Positions 19,250 through 27,555 of a DNA stretch of 40,408 nucleotides are shown here, in pieces. This DNA comes from Gammaproteobacteria bacterium. Lineage in GTDB: Bacteria; Pseudomonadota; Gammaproteobacteria; Steroidobacterales; Steroidobacteraceae. Location of the stretch: assembly GCA_010027845.1 (NCBI GenBank), contig RGUL01000014.1, positions 1 through 40,408 of the forward strand, given 5' to 3'. Each line of letters opens with the position of its first letter. Position 1 is the stretch's first letter. Below the pieces are notes generated by a model. The model had not been told where the DNA came from. It was given only the letters and a program-made list of their open reading frames with translations, and searched no databases. Made by a program: the position numbers and the translations under genes.

Positions 19250-20056
19250 ATGTCATATCAACCTTTGAAGGGTCAGACGGCGCTGGTCACGGGCGCGAGT
19301 TCGGGGATCGGCGCGGGCGTTGCACTAGCCCTCGCGGCTGCCGGTGCGGACGTGGTCGTCAACTACATCGCGAATCCGAAAGCAGCCGAAGACATCGTCG
19401 CCAAAATCGTCGCCGGCGGTACGCGCGGTCTCGCGCTGCAAGCGGACATCGGTGACGAGGCGCAGGTCGAGGCGATGTTCGACAAGATGATCGCGGCATG
19501 GGGTCGCTGCGACATCCTGGTCAACAACGCAGGTCTGCAGCAGGACGCGGCGTTCACCGACATGACGCTCGCGCAATGGAATCGCGTCATCAACACCAAT
19601 CTCACCGGAATGTTCCTGTGTTCGCGACGGGCGGTCAAAGAAATGCTGCGCGTCGGTCCGCGCCCCGACGTATCGGCGGCGACCGGTAAGGTTATTTGCA
19701 TGTCGTCGGTGCACGAAATCATCCCGTGGGCGGGACACGTCAATTACGCGGCGTCGAAGGGCGGCGTGAAGTTGTTCATGCAAAGCTTGTCGCAGGAACT
19801 TGCGCCGCAGAAGATCCGCGTGAATTCGATCGGTCCGGGCGCGATCCAGACCCCAATCAATCGTCCGGCTTGGGAAACCCCCGAGGCGCTCGAGAAATTG
19901 CTGGAATTGATTCCCTACGGCCGTATCGGTCAGCCGGCGGACATCGGCAAGGCGGCGGTTTGGCTGGCTTCGGACGACTCCGACTACGTCAACGGTCAGA
20001 CGATTTTCGTTTGTGGCGGCATGACGCTGTATCCGGAGTTCGCGGACGGCGGTTGA
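19250..20056 (+). CDS. Glucose 1-dehydrogenase (SDR family)
   Basis: Oxidises beta-D-glucose to gluconolactone with NAD(P)+. The 268-residue Rossmann protein has TGASSGIG near residue 14, NNAG at 92-95, catalytic Ser153, Tyr166 and Lys170 (YAASK) and the PGAIQTPIN segment. The blocks MSSVHEIIPW and the C-terminal GGMTLYPEF match Bacillus-type glucose 1-dehydrogenase unusually closely among SDRs, as recalled. A loop of about eight extra residues (VGPRPDVSAA) precedes the catalytic-serine strand. A GAGAGGA ribosome-binding site supports the start. It lies 38 bases after the glucosidase and 31 before an MFS gene, so glucose released by the former is the obvious substrate. Confidence 0.82.
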   Translation: MSYQPLKGQTALVTGASSGIGAGVALALAAAGADVVVNYIANPKAAEDIVAKIVAGGTRGLALQADIGDEAQVEAMFDKMIAAWGRCDILVNNAGLQQDAAFTDMTLAQWNRVINTNLTGMFLCSRRAVKEMLRVGPRPDVSAATGKVICMSSVHEIIPWAGHVNYAASKGGVKLFMQSLSQELAPQKIRVNSIGPGAIQTPINRPAWETPEALEKLLELIPYGRIGQPADIGKAAVWLASDDSDYVNGQTIFVCGGMTLYPEFADGG

Positions 20057-20087
20057 CGATGGCAGCCGGCGTGGCATCGTTGCGCGG

Positions 20088-21242
20088 GTGAGCTCGCGCA
20101 ACATCCCCGCCGGCATTTGGGTGCTCGGTTTCGTCAGTCTGTGCATGGACGTCTCTTCGGAGATGATCCATGCACTGCTGCCGGTGTTCATGATCACCTC
20201 GCTCGGTGCGAGCGCCTTCACGGTCGGCTTGCTGGAGGGTCTCGCGGAGTCGACCGCGCTACTCGTCAAAGTTTTCTCCGGTGTGTTGAGCGATGCGATC
20301 GGACGCCGAAAGCCGCTCGCATTGTTCGGCTACGGTCTCGGAGCCGCGACCAAGCCGTTCTTCGCGCTCGCCACCGCAAGCTCGACGATCTTTGCGGCGC
20401 GTCTGGTCGATCGCATCGGCAAGGGCGTGCGTGGTGCGCCGCGCGATGCGCTGGTGGCCGATCTGGCGCCGCCAGAGATTCGCGGCGCAGCTTTCGGCTT
20501 ACGCCAATCGCTCGATACCGTCGGCGCATTTTTGGGGCCGTTACTGGCCGTGGCACTGATGCTCGCCACGGGCGACGACTTTCGGGCGGTGTTTTGGTGG
20601 GCCGTCATTCCGGCGGTCTTGTCGGTCGCGTTGCTGGCGTTCGGTATTCGCGATACGCCGCCGTCGCGGATGATGCGTGCGAATCCTTTAGCGCGCGACA
20701 GTCTGCGCCGCTTAGGTCCGGCCTGTCACCGCATCGTATTGCTAGGCGCGGTTTTTTCTTTGGCGCGCTTCAGCGAGGCGTTTTTGGTACTGCGGGCGCA
20801 AACGATCGGCGTGCCGCTCGCATTCGTGCCGCTCGTGATGGTCGTCATGAACGTTGTCTACGCGAGTGCCGCGTACCCGTTCGGTAAATGGTCCGACCGA
20901 ATGGCAGCCCGAGATTTGCTCGCCGCGAGCCTCGTCGTGCTGGTCGTCGCCGATTTAGTGTTGGCGGTGGCGGATAGCCCTGCTGCACTCGCCGGTGGCG
21001 TCGTGCTGTGGGGCCTGCACATGGGGATGTCGCAGGGCTTGCTAGCGCGCATGGTTGCCGACGTCGCGCCACCGGAGTTGCGCGGTACCGCGTTCGGCGC
21101 GTTCAATTTTGCGAGTGGTCTCGCTTTGCTGGTCGCGAGTGGCCTCGCCGGATTTCTTTGGGAGGCGCACGGCCCGCAGGCGACGTTCATCGCCGGCGCG
21201 GGCTTCTCGGCGTCGACTTGGCTGTTACTCAGGCGATTTTGA
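20088..21242 (+). CDS. Major facilitator superfamily transporter
   Basis: A 384-residue integral membrane protein with about 12 hydrophobic helices. It has MFS loop motifs SGVLSDAIGRRKPLALFGYG between helices 2 and 3, VDRIGKGVRGAPRDALVADL after helix 4, and a weaker repeat GKWSDRMAARDLL in the second half. The start is a GTG at 20088 just before helix 1; no strong Shine-Dalgarno is seen. Its substrate is unknown, but co-direction with glucose dehydrogenase suggests a sugar or sugar acid. It is the last gene of the glgB-led run and its 3' end overlaps the convergent unknown gene by 14 bases. Confidence 0.85.
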   Translation: MSSRNIPAGIWVLGFVSLCMDVSSEMIHALLPVFMITSLGASAFTVGLLEGLAESTALLVKVFSGVLSDAIGRRKPLALFGYGLGAATKPFFALATASSTIFAARLVDRIGKGVRGAPRDALVADLAPPEIRGAAFGLRQSLDTVGAFLGPLLAVALMLATGDDFRAVFWWAVIPAVLSVALLAFGIRDTPPSRMMRANPLARDSLRRLGPACHRIVLLGAVFSLARFSEAFLVLRAQTIGVPLAFVPLVMVVMNVVYASAAYPFGKWSDRMAARDLLAASLVVLVVADLVLAVADSPAALAGGVVLWGLHMGMSQGLLARMVADVAPPELRGTAFGAFNFASGLALLVASGLAGFLWEAHGPQATFIAGAGFSASTWLLLRRF

Positions 21243-21939
21243 CGGTCACTTTACCGTCGGATCCGATGTCCGACACTTCGAGCGGTACGCCCATCGATTC
21301 GCCATAGGCGAGCAGTCGAGGTTTGAGCCATAAATCGTGTAGTTCTTGATCGGTGAGATCGAACTGGCCGATGCGGCGCGAAATCGCGAGCACGTGGGTG
21401 TACGGGAAGGTGAAGGTGCGCTTGCCGGGTGCGCTTTCGATGTCGAGGCAGAGTTGGTAGAGACAGGCGGTGCGCTCGAAGATCGCCACCAGCGCGATTT
21501 CTTTTTCACCCGATTTTTCGATCATGCCTTTCATGCGTTGCAACATGGGTTGCATCGCTTTGACGTCGTGTTCGACGTACTGTTTCGACAGACCTTGGTT
21601 CTTTGCGAACTGCACCGAGTTCAAATGCATCTTCACGAGCGCATCGTTCATCTCGTGCTGGTAGGGGATATTATCTTTGAGTGTGCGGATCGCGAGTGCG
21701 ACCGCTTGACCTAACGCCGCTTCGCGGCCCTCGAAGCCGCTGGTCGTCGCGAGCGCCGCGGCCATGCTGCCGCCTGCGCCTCCCGGGCCGCCAGCGCCCG
21801 ACGGGCCACCCGCCAACATCGCCTTCACCCATGGCGGCGGACCACCGCCGGCACCCGGCGCGCCGCCCGCGTTCGCCATCATCTTTTTCATCGCCCAAGA
21901 AATGATGCGTGATTTCAATCCGCCAGTCGCTTGCGCCAT
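21229..21939 (-). CDS. Unknown protein with Gly/Pro/Ala-rich linker and helical C-terminal domain
   Basis: A 236-residue product I do not recognise. Residues about 1-23 form a short amphipathic segment (KSRIISWAMKKMMANAG), residues about 24-60 a low-complexity Gly/Pro/Ala linker, and the rest a soluble, mostly helical domain (for example EMNDALVKMHLNSVQFAKNQ) ending in a short strand with SDIGSDGKVTVKIA. No signal peptide is apparent. The ATG at 21939 is chosen because GAGGA lies about eight bases upstream and an earlier in-frame start would read into the kef leader. It is divergent from the Kef antiporter (about 65 bases) and convergent with the MFS gene. Codon use matches its neighbours. 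Confidence 0.75.
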   Translation of the reverse strand: MAQATGGLKSRIISWAMKKMMANAGGAPGAGGGPPPWVKAMLAGGPSGAGGPGGAGGSMAAALATTSGFEGREAALGQAVALAIRTLKDNIPYQHEMNDALVKMHLNSVQFAKNQGLSKQYVEHDVKAMQPMLQRMKGMIEKSGEKEIALVAIFERTACLYQLCLDIESAPGKRTFTFPYTHVLAISRRIGQFDLTDQELHDLWLKPRLLAYGESMGVPLEVSDIGSDGKVTVKIA

Positions 21940-21971
21940 GTCGTGATCCTCATTAGCCGGTGCATTGAACT

Positions 21972-21977
21972 TATACT
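21972..21977 (+). promoter_or_regulatory. Possible -10 element for the Kef gene
   Basis: TATACT at 21972-21977 is a good -10 hexamer about 28 bases before the ATG at 22005. No convincing -35 is found at the right distance, so the call is tentative. Confidence 0.3.
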
Positions 21978-22004
21978 GTCGCGACCCAAAGGACCATCCT
22001 CGGC

Positions 22005-24008
22005 ATGACGGAAGATCCACTTGCGCTCGCTCTGATCCTGCTGGCCGCCACGGTGGTCGTGGTGACGCTTGCGCGCCGTGCGGGGCTGCCAGCCATCCTC
22101 GGCTATTTGTGCGTCGGTGCGCTGCTCGGCCCCTACGCGTTCGGTGCCGTCCGCAGCACCGAGACCACGCAGTTGCTGTCCGAGCTCGGCGTGGTGTTCC
22201 TGCTGTTCACGTTGGGACTCGAATTTTCTTGGCCGCGCATGGTGGCGATGCGCAGAGACGTGTTCGGCATCGGCACGGCGCAGGTCGTGCTCACCGCGAC
22301 GGCGGTGGCCGGCATCGCCTGGTTGCTCGGCACGGCGCCTTTGCCGGCGATCGCGATCGGCGGGGCGATCGCGATGAGTTCGACGGCGATCATCCTGCAG
22401 CAACTGACCGAACAATCCGAAATCAATCGCACCCACGGCCGCATCGCCTTCGGCGTGTTGTTGTTCCAAGACCTCGCTTTCGTGCCGTTTTTAGTGCTCG
22501 CAGGTGCGCTGACCGCCGGCGATTTGCAGTTCTCGCCGACGCGCATCGCCGCCTCGGTCGGCGTCGGTGCGCTCGCGGTCGCCGCTGTAGTTTTTGCCGG
22601 CCGATTTTTGTTGCGGCCGATGTTATACGAGATCGCGCACAGTCGGTTGCGCGAGCTGTTCACGCTCGCGGTGTTGATGGTCGCGCTGGGTGCGGCATGG
22701 GTATCGCATGCGGCCGGTGTGTCGATGGCGACCGGCGCCTTCCTCGCCGGGATGATGCTGTCGGAAACCGAATATCGACACCAGATCGAATCGGTCATCA
22801 AACCATTCCGGGATATTCTGCTCGGGCTCTTTTTCGTGTCGGTCGGGATGTTGCTCGACGGCGCCGTGTTGGCGCGCGAGTTTTGGCTGGTCGCTGCGCT
22901 ATTCGTCGGCATGCTGGCGATCAAAACCGCGAGTATGACCATCGCCGGACGCATCTTCGGCATGCCGACGTTCAAGGCGGTGCGCACTGGCCTCGTGCTC
23001 GCCGCAGGCGGCGAGTTCGGAATCGCGATCTTGACCATCCTGATCAAAGATCGAGTGCTAGACCCGGAATTTGCGCAACCGCTGTTGGTCGCGGTCGTAC
23101 TCAGCATGGTGGCGAGTCCGTTCATCTTGCGTCAGAACCGCACACTCGCGCGTCGCTTGTCGCGTGAGCCCGCGAACAACGATTCGGGATCGTCTGATGC
23201 TGCATCGTCGACCGGTGCGGCGGCCGTAGAGGATTTCGCGGTCGACGTTGCGAGTCGGGAACACGTGATCCTCTGCGGCTTCGGTCGCGTTGGTCAAAGC
23301 ATGAGTCGTGTGCTCGTCGAGCAAGGACACGAATTCGTCGCGGTCGATTTAGACCCGGCGCGGGTGCGTGCCGCGCGTGCCGCTGGCTTGCCGGTGTTGT
23401 ACGGTGATTCGTCCGACGAGGAGGTGCTCGATAAGATCGGTCTCGAGCATGCGAGCGTGGTCGTAATCACTTTTGCCGATCCGTCGGTTGCGATCGGCAT
23501 CGTGCAAGCGGTGCGCGCCTTGCGCGCCGATGTGCCGATTTTGGTGCGCGCCCAAGACGACACGCGTCTGCAAGATCTGCTCGCAGCCGGTGCGACGGAG
23601 GTCGTGCCGGAAACGTTCGAAGCCAGCGTGATGCTCGCGGCGCATGCGCTGTTGCTATTACGGCAACCGATGTCGCGGGTGATGCGCTTGCTTGGAGGCA
23701 TACGTCGTGAGCGGTACACGGCATTGCGCGGTTTGCTGCGTGGTGACCACGACTTGCCGGGAACGGAAAACGAATTTTCTGAAGAACTCAAATCGATCGT
23801 GCTGCCGCCGGGTGCGTGGGCGATCGGTCGGCGGCTCGACGAAGTCAAAAGTCGTGGTGCAGCGGTCTCTTTCGCAGCCGTGCGTCGTGGCAGCATCGTC
23901 GGTCGTGATCCGGGGCCCGAAACGATGTTGCGTCAAGGCGACGTCGTCGTGATCTACGGCACGCCGGAGGCACTTGAGCATGCGGAAACCGTATTGTTGA
24001 CGGGCTGA
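22005..24008 (+). CDS. Kef-type K+/H+ antiporter with TrkA-N and TrkA-C domains
   Basis: A 667-residue monovalent cation:proton antiporter-2 protein. Residues about 1-385 form the membrane domain (LGYLCVGALLGPYAFG, ELGVVFLLFTLGLEFSW, the AMSSTAIILQQL segment, FQDLAFVPFLV). Residues about 418-540 are a TrkA-N Rossmann domain with CGFGRVGQSM near 422 and the acidic VAVDLDP, and residues about 590-667 a TrkA-C domain ending in QGDVVVIYGTP. The full architecture matches KefB/KefC-like or YbaL-like proteins; glutathione gating cannot be confirmed. No KefF/KefG-type flavodoxin partner is adjacent. The ATG at 22005 is well placed just before helix 1. Confidence 0.92.
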   Translation: MTEDPLALALILLAATVVVVTLARRAGLPAILGYLCVGALLGPYAFGAVRSTETTQLLSELGVVFLLFTLGLEFSWPRMVAMRRDVFGIGTAQVVLTATAVAGIAWLLGTAPLPAIAIGGAIAMSSTAIILQQLTEQSEINRTHGRIAFGVLLFQDLAFVPFLVLAGALTAGDLQFSPTRIAASVGVGALAVAAVVFAGRFLLRPMLYEIAHSRLRELFTLAVLMVALGAAWVSHAAGVSMATGAFLAGMMLSETEYRHQIESVIKPFRDILLGLFFVSVGMLLDGAVLAREFWLVAALFVGMLAIKTASMTIAGRIFGMPTFKAVRTGLVLAAGGEFGIAILTILIKDRVLDPEFAQPLLVAVVLSMVASPFILRQNRTLARRLSREPANNDSGSSDAASSTGAAAVEDFAVDVASREHVILCGFGRVGQSMSRVLVEQGHEFVAVDLDPARVRAARAAGLPVLYGDSSDEEVLDKIGLEHASVVVITFADPSVAIGIVQAVRALRADVPILVRAQDDTRLQDLLAAGATEVVPETFEASVMLAAHALLLLRQPMSRVMRLLGGIRRERYTALRGLLRGDHDLPGTENEFSEELKSIVLPPGAWAIGRRLDEVKSRGAAVSFAAVRRGSIVGRDPGPETMLRQGDVVVIYGTPEALEHAETVLLTG

Positions 24009-24087
24009 GTAACGCGCAGGCTTCCCGCGCCGGACGAGGCGGAACTGAAAAGTGCTAGAGTGCGCGCCCCGTCGCGGAGAGGCCTGC

Positions 24088-24630
24088 ATGCCGAACCGAA
24101 AGCGCTTGCCCATACTGTTGTGCGTCGCCGCTGTAAGCAGCGCCTTGCAACCCGTGCGCGCCGAGTCGCTGGCTGGCGGTGATTTCGCTTCGGCGGAGGC
24201 GGCCGTTTTCGGCGGCGCGTCGTTCGTCGGGTCTTTCGAGGCGGCGTCCATCGTCGATCGTTTGATCGACAAGGCCGTGTCGCTCATCGGCACACCTTAT
24301 CGCTATGGTGGACGACGTCGTGATTCGGGTCTCGACTGCAGCGGTATGTTGCATCTCGTGTTCGCCGAAACTTTGGGTTTGCAGCTGCCGCATAACGCGG
24401 CGCAGATCGGCAAACTCGGCGAACCGGTGGCGAGCGAAGATTTAAAGCCTGGCGATCTGGTGTTCTTCAATACGCTCGGACGACCGTCGTCGCACGTTGG
24501 TCTATATATCGGCAACAACGAGTTCGTGCATGCCGGCTCGCGGGGAAAGCCGCGCGAGGTGCGCATCAATCGCCTCGACGAGACCTATTTCGCCCGTCGC
24601 TACGAGGGCGCGCGCCGCCTATTGCCTTGA
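24088..24630 (+). CDS. Exported NlpC/P60 (C40) peptidase
   Basis: A cell-wall peptidase expected to cut gamma-D-glutamyl-diaminopimelate-type links in peptidoglycan stem peptides. The 180-residue product has a signal peptide (MPNRKRLPILLCVAAVSSAL, cleavage near VRAES), then the C40 domain: GTPYRYGGRR, nucleophile Cys84 in LDCSGML, His136 in SSHVGLYIG and the third catalytic-site residue His148 in FVHAGS. The ATG at 24088 is preferred because GGAGAGG precedes it; a GTG at 24052 would add 12 residues before the signal peptide. It ends three bases from the convergent nhaA. No amidase or transglycosylase partner is nearby. Confidence 0.9.
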   Translation: MPNRKRLPILLCVAAVSSALQPVRAESLAGGDFASAEAAVFGGASFVGSFEAASIVDRLIDKAVSLIGTPYRYGGRRRDSGLDCSGMLHLVFAETLGLQLPHNAAQIGKLGEPVASEDLKPGDLVFFNTLGRPSSHVGLYIGNNEFVHAGSRGKPREVRINRLDETYFARRYEGARRLLP

Positions 24631-24633
24631 CCT

Positions 24634-25728
24634 TTACGAGCTGCGCCGCGGTCGCGCGAGCAGCCACACGACGCCTAGCACCGCCGAGCAGCACGAACCG
24701 ACGAGCACGCCGAGTCGAATCGCCACGCTGTACTCGTCCGTCGGGAAGGCTAGCGAACCGATGAAGAGGCTCATCGTGAAGCCGATACCGGTCAAAATCG
24801 CCACGCCGTGCAAGTCGCGCCAGTCGGCGCCGGTCGGCAACTTCGCCCAACCGAGGCGCACCGCCAACCAGCACGCCGCGAGCACGCCGAATTGTTTGCC
24901 GAGCAGCAACCCGAGCACGATTCCGAGCGTGATGGGGTTCGCGAGAGTGTGCCAGCCGGCACCGTCGAGTGACGCACCCGCGTTCGCGAAGGCGAAGACG
25001 GGTAACACCAACCACGTCACGAACGGATGCAGTGTGGCTTCGAGTTTTCGTCGAGACTCCCCCTGCGGAATCAGCAGTCCGAGCACCACGCCCGCCAGCG
25101 TGGCATGCACTCCGGACTTCAACACCGATAGCCATAAAAAAAATCCGATGCAAAGATAGGGCGTCAGCCGACGTACGTCGGCGCGGCGCAGCAAAGTCAA
25201 CGCCACGAGGCAGATGGCCGCACTGGCGAGCGCCGCGGCAGATAACTGGCCCGTGAACAAAATGGCGATCAGCACGATCGCGCCGAGATCGTCGATCACC
25301 GCAAGTCCGAGCAAAAAAATTCGCAGACCGGGTGCGAGTCGACTGCGTACCAAAGCGAACACCCCGAGCGCGAACGCGATGTCGGTTGCGGTCGGGATCG
25401 CAGCGCCTTCCAGTAGCGTGGCGTCGGCGTCGGTCACCCAAAGAAAAACACCCGCCGGTGCGAGCATGCCGCCGATCGCGCCGGCGATCGGCAACGCAGC
25501 CCGACGTAAATCTGCCAGTTCACCCTCTTGGGTCTCGCGTGCGATCTCTAGACCGACGAGCAAAAAGAACACGGCCATCAAGCCGTCGTTGATCCAGTGC
25601 AGGATCGATTTCGAGGCGATCGTCAGCGCGAGTACGTTCGAATATTCGCCGGCCCACGGGCCGTTGGCAACGCTCATTGCGAGCGCTGCAGCGAGCAGCA
25701 GCGCGAGTCCGGGCCCGAGATCTTTCAT
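24634..25728 (-). CDS. nhaA: Na+/H+ antiporter NhaA
   Basis: Exports Na+ in exchange for protons across the inner membrane, contributing to salt and alkaline pH tolerance. The 364-residue product is slightly short for the family. It contains IPTATDIAFALGV with Asp116 and LGLAVIDDLGAIVL with the essential pair Asp146/Asp147, plus about 12 helices and the C-terminal GIGFTMSLFIGSLAF. The ATG at 25728 follows AGGAGA and overlaps the stop codon of the upstream nickel/cobalt transporter as ATGA, so the two are probably translationally coupled. Upstream in-frame codons lie inside the transporter gene and were excluded. Confidence 0.93.
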   Translation of the reverse strand: MKDLGPGLALLLAAALAMSVANGPWAGEYSNVLALTIASKSILHWINDGLMAVFFLLVGLEIARETQEGELADLRRAALPIAGAIGGMLAPAGVFLWVTDADATLLEGAAIPTATDIAFALGVFALVRSRLAPGLRIFLLGLAVIDDLGAIVLIAILFTGQLSAAALASAAICLVALTLLRRADVRRLTPYLCIGFFLWLSVLKSGVHATLAGVVLGLLIPQGESRRKLEATLHPFVTWLVLPVFAFANAGASLDGAGWHTLANPITLGIVLGLLLGKQFGVLAACWLAVRLGWAKLPTGADWRDLHGVAILTGIGFTMSLFIGSLAFPTDEYSVAIRLGVLVGSCCSAVLGVVWLLARPRRSS

Positions 25729-26528
25729 CGCTCTCCTAGCGCGAGCCGACGTCCGAGCAAATAGCTGAGCAAGATTACGGCGACCACGGCGATGCCGAAG
25801 GCGATTTCTTTGCCTTGCGACCATTGGTCGACCGCGGGTAGGACTAGTTTAGCGAACGCGAAGCCGGCTACCAGAAGGCTAACGCCACCGACCGCGAGAC
25901 TCATGACCCGAGAAGCGACCCGTGCGAGCTCGTCGGCGCGTGCGATCAGTCGCGAGATCCATAGGCCGTTGATGCCGTCGGTGACGAGCATGCCGATGGT
26001 GAACAAACCGCCGAGCATCAACGCGGGCGCGAGCCCGCCGAATTGTTGGGCCGTCAGCGAGAACAACGCCGCCTGGCTAATCGTGTCGAAGGAGAGCGCG
26101 AACAGGGCGCCGATCAATGCGACGAGCCAGGGCGAGCGCGCCTCGCCGAGGCCGGTCAACCAGCGGCTTTTGAGGCCGACCAGTGGCACGACCTCCTCCG
26201 GTGCGGTGGTCAATGCGGCGCGGACGTTCACCGCACCGAGCAAGGTCAGAAAAATCAGCGAGATCCAGGCGCCGCTCGTTTGTAGCCATTGCGGCGTTTC
26301 CCAGTGCGTCGTCACGAGGCTCACGCCGATCGCGATCAACATCACGACGGCACCGTGCCCCAAAGAAAAGAGCGCGCCGCAGTAGCGTGCGAACGGTTGC
26401 CGCAGCCGCGTGTTGAGACGCGTCAGCCCGTCGATGGTCGCGAGATGATCGGCGTCGAAGCCGTGCTTGAGGCCGAGCAGGAAGACGACCGTCGCAAGTC
26501 CGGTCCAGTCGGACGGCAAATTGTCCAT
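25725..26528 (-). CDS. NiCoT-family nickel/cobalt transporter
   Basis: A 267-residue inner-membrane transporter resembling the HoxN/NixA family. The signature H-x4-DH is present in LKHGFDADHL (His22, Asp27, His28), followed by LFSLGHGAVVMLI, the LSFDTISQA segment in place of LGFDTATE, and GMLVTDGING. About seven to eight helices are predicted. Several secondary motifs deviate from classical NiCoTs, so the metal could be Ni2+, Co2+ or another. It lies five bases after the alpha/beta hydrolase and overlaps nhaA by four bases, forming a three-gene leftward unit. No urease, hydrogenase or cobalamin gene is near. Confidence 0.8.
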   Translation of the reverse strand: MDNLPSDWTGLATVVFLLGLKHGFDADHLATIDGLTRLNTRLRQPFARYCGALFSLGHGAVVMLIAIGVSLVTTHWETPQWLQTSGAWISLIFLTLLGAVNVRAALTTAPEEVVPLVGLKSRWLTGLGEARSPWLVALIGALFALSFDTISQAALFSLTAQQFGGLAPALMLGGLFTIGMLVTDGINGLWISRLIARADELARVASRVMSLAVGGVSLLVAGFAFAKLVLPAVDQWSQGKEIAFGIAVVAVILLSYLLGRRLALGER

Positions 26529-26533
26529 GACGG

Positions 26534-27448
26534 CTAACGAGTGGGTAACGACTGCACGAGCTGCCGCAACGCAGCGTTGAACTCTTCGGGCGAGTCGATG
26601 AACAGTGCGTGCCCGGCGCCTTCGAAGGTCTGTACGCTCGCTTTCGGCATACGCGCCGCAACGGCGCGAATCACGTCGTTCGGCTGCGAAAGGTCGCGCG
26701 TGCCGACGTGAAAGAATACGGGCGCCGTGATCTTTGTGACCATATCGTCGTTGGTCAGGGCGAGCGCTGACATCGCGCGACGCGCGTACGGTGGCATCAT
26801 CTGATTGGTCGCGAACATGATGTCTTGCATGTCCTGTGGCGCTGGCTTGGCCGTCATCAACGACACGAACTGCTTGCCGTTGCGCATTTGCAGTTCGATG
26901 TCGGGCGGCAACGTCTTGTTCGCCTCGCGTTGCGCAGCAAGTTTTGCAAGCGCCGCCGGATCGGTGGGCGCGGGCGGCAGGCCGGCGTTAGAACCGATGA
27001 GCACCAATGCCGCCGCGACGTCGTTGCCGTAGTGGCGCACGAAATCGACGGTCACGTAACCGCCGAAACTCCAACCGACGATGACCGGGCGCACGAGTTT
27101 GCGCGCGGCGATCACTGCGGCGACGTCGTCCGCCCAAATCTTGGTGCCTGCATAGGCGGCTTCGGACCACGGCTTGCCGGAGCAACCGTGACCTCGCAGA
27201 TCGAAGGCGACGATTCGAAAATCTTTGGCGAGATCCGATTCGAATTGTCGCTTGAACACCGCGTAGCTTTGCGAAAAACCGTGGATGAAAAGCAACGGCC
27301 GACCTTGCGGGTTACCGGTTTCGTAGACGCAAAGCGGCGTTCCGTCCGACGAGGCGATGTAGTCGAACGAGGCGGCACGAGCCGAGGGCAGTGCGGATAG
27401 CAGTGCCGCCAGCCCGAGCGCGACGATGGAGAATGTGCGGCGGATCAT
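26534..27448 (-). CDS. Exported alpha/beta hydrolase
   Basis: A 304-residue periplasmic hydrolase with signal peptide MIRRTFSIVALGLAALLSAL (cleavage near ARA-AS). The fold motifs are the oxyanion HG in LLFIHGFSQS, nucleophile Ser127 in VGWSFGGY, Asp252 in GTRDLS and His280 in GAGHALF, so the catalytic triad is complete. The cap region (about 155-230) is Met/Pro-rich. The substrate, an ester, lactone or epoxide/halide type, cannot be inferred. It heads the leftward unit with the metal transporter and nhaA. Confidence 0.88.
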   Translation of the reverse strand: MIRRTFSIVALGLAALLSALPSARAASFDYIASSDGTPLCVYETGNPQGRPLLFIHGFSQSYAVFKRQFESDLAKDFRIVAFDLRGHGCSGKPWSEAAYAGTKIWADDVAAVIAARKLVRPVIVGWSFGGYVTVDFVRHYGNDVAAALVLIGSNAGLPPAPTDPAALAKLAAQREANKTLPPDIELQMRNGKQFVSLMTAKPAPQDMQDIMFATNQMMPPYARRAMSALALTNDDMVTKITAPVFFHVGTRDLSQPNDVIRAVAARMPKASVQTFEGAGHALFIDSPEEFNAALRQLVQSLPTR

Positions 27449-27555
27449 GGTCGGAGTTTACCGGATCGATGTCCGCGCAACGTACACAGAGCGGTCAACG
27501 CTTGCGCGGTGACGGGCCGACGGTTACAAACCCGGAACCTTCAGGAGAATAGCCG

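Noticed and set aside
19325-20269. 314-codon minus-strand frame across the glucose dehydrogenase and MFS genes
   Set aside because: Spans two confidently assigned genes antisense and has no family features.
21965-23167. 400-codon plus-strand frame overlapping the Kef gene
   Set aside because: Arg-rich shadow in another frame of an unambiguous transporter gene.
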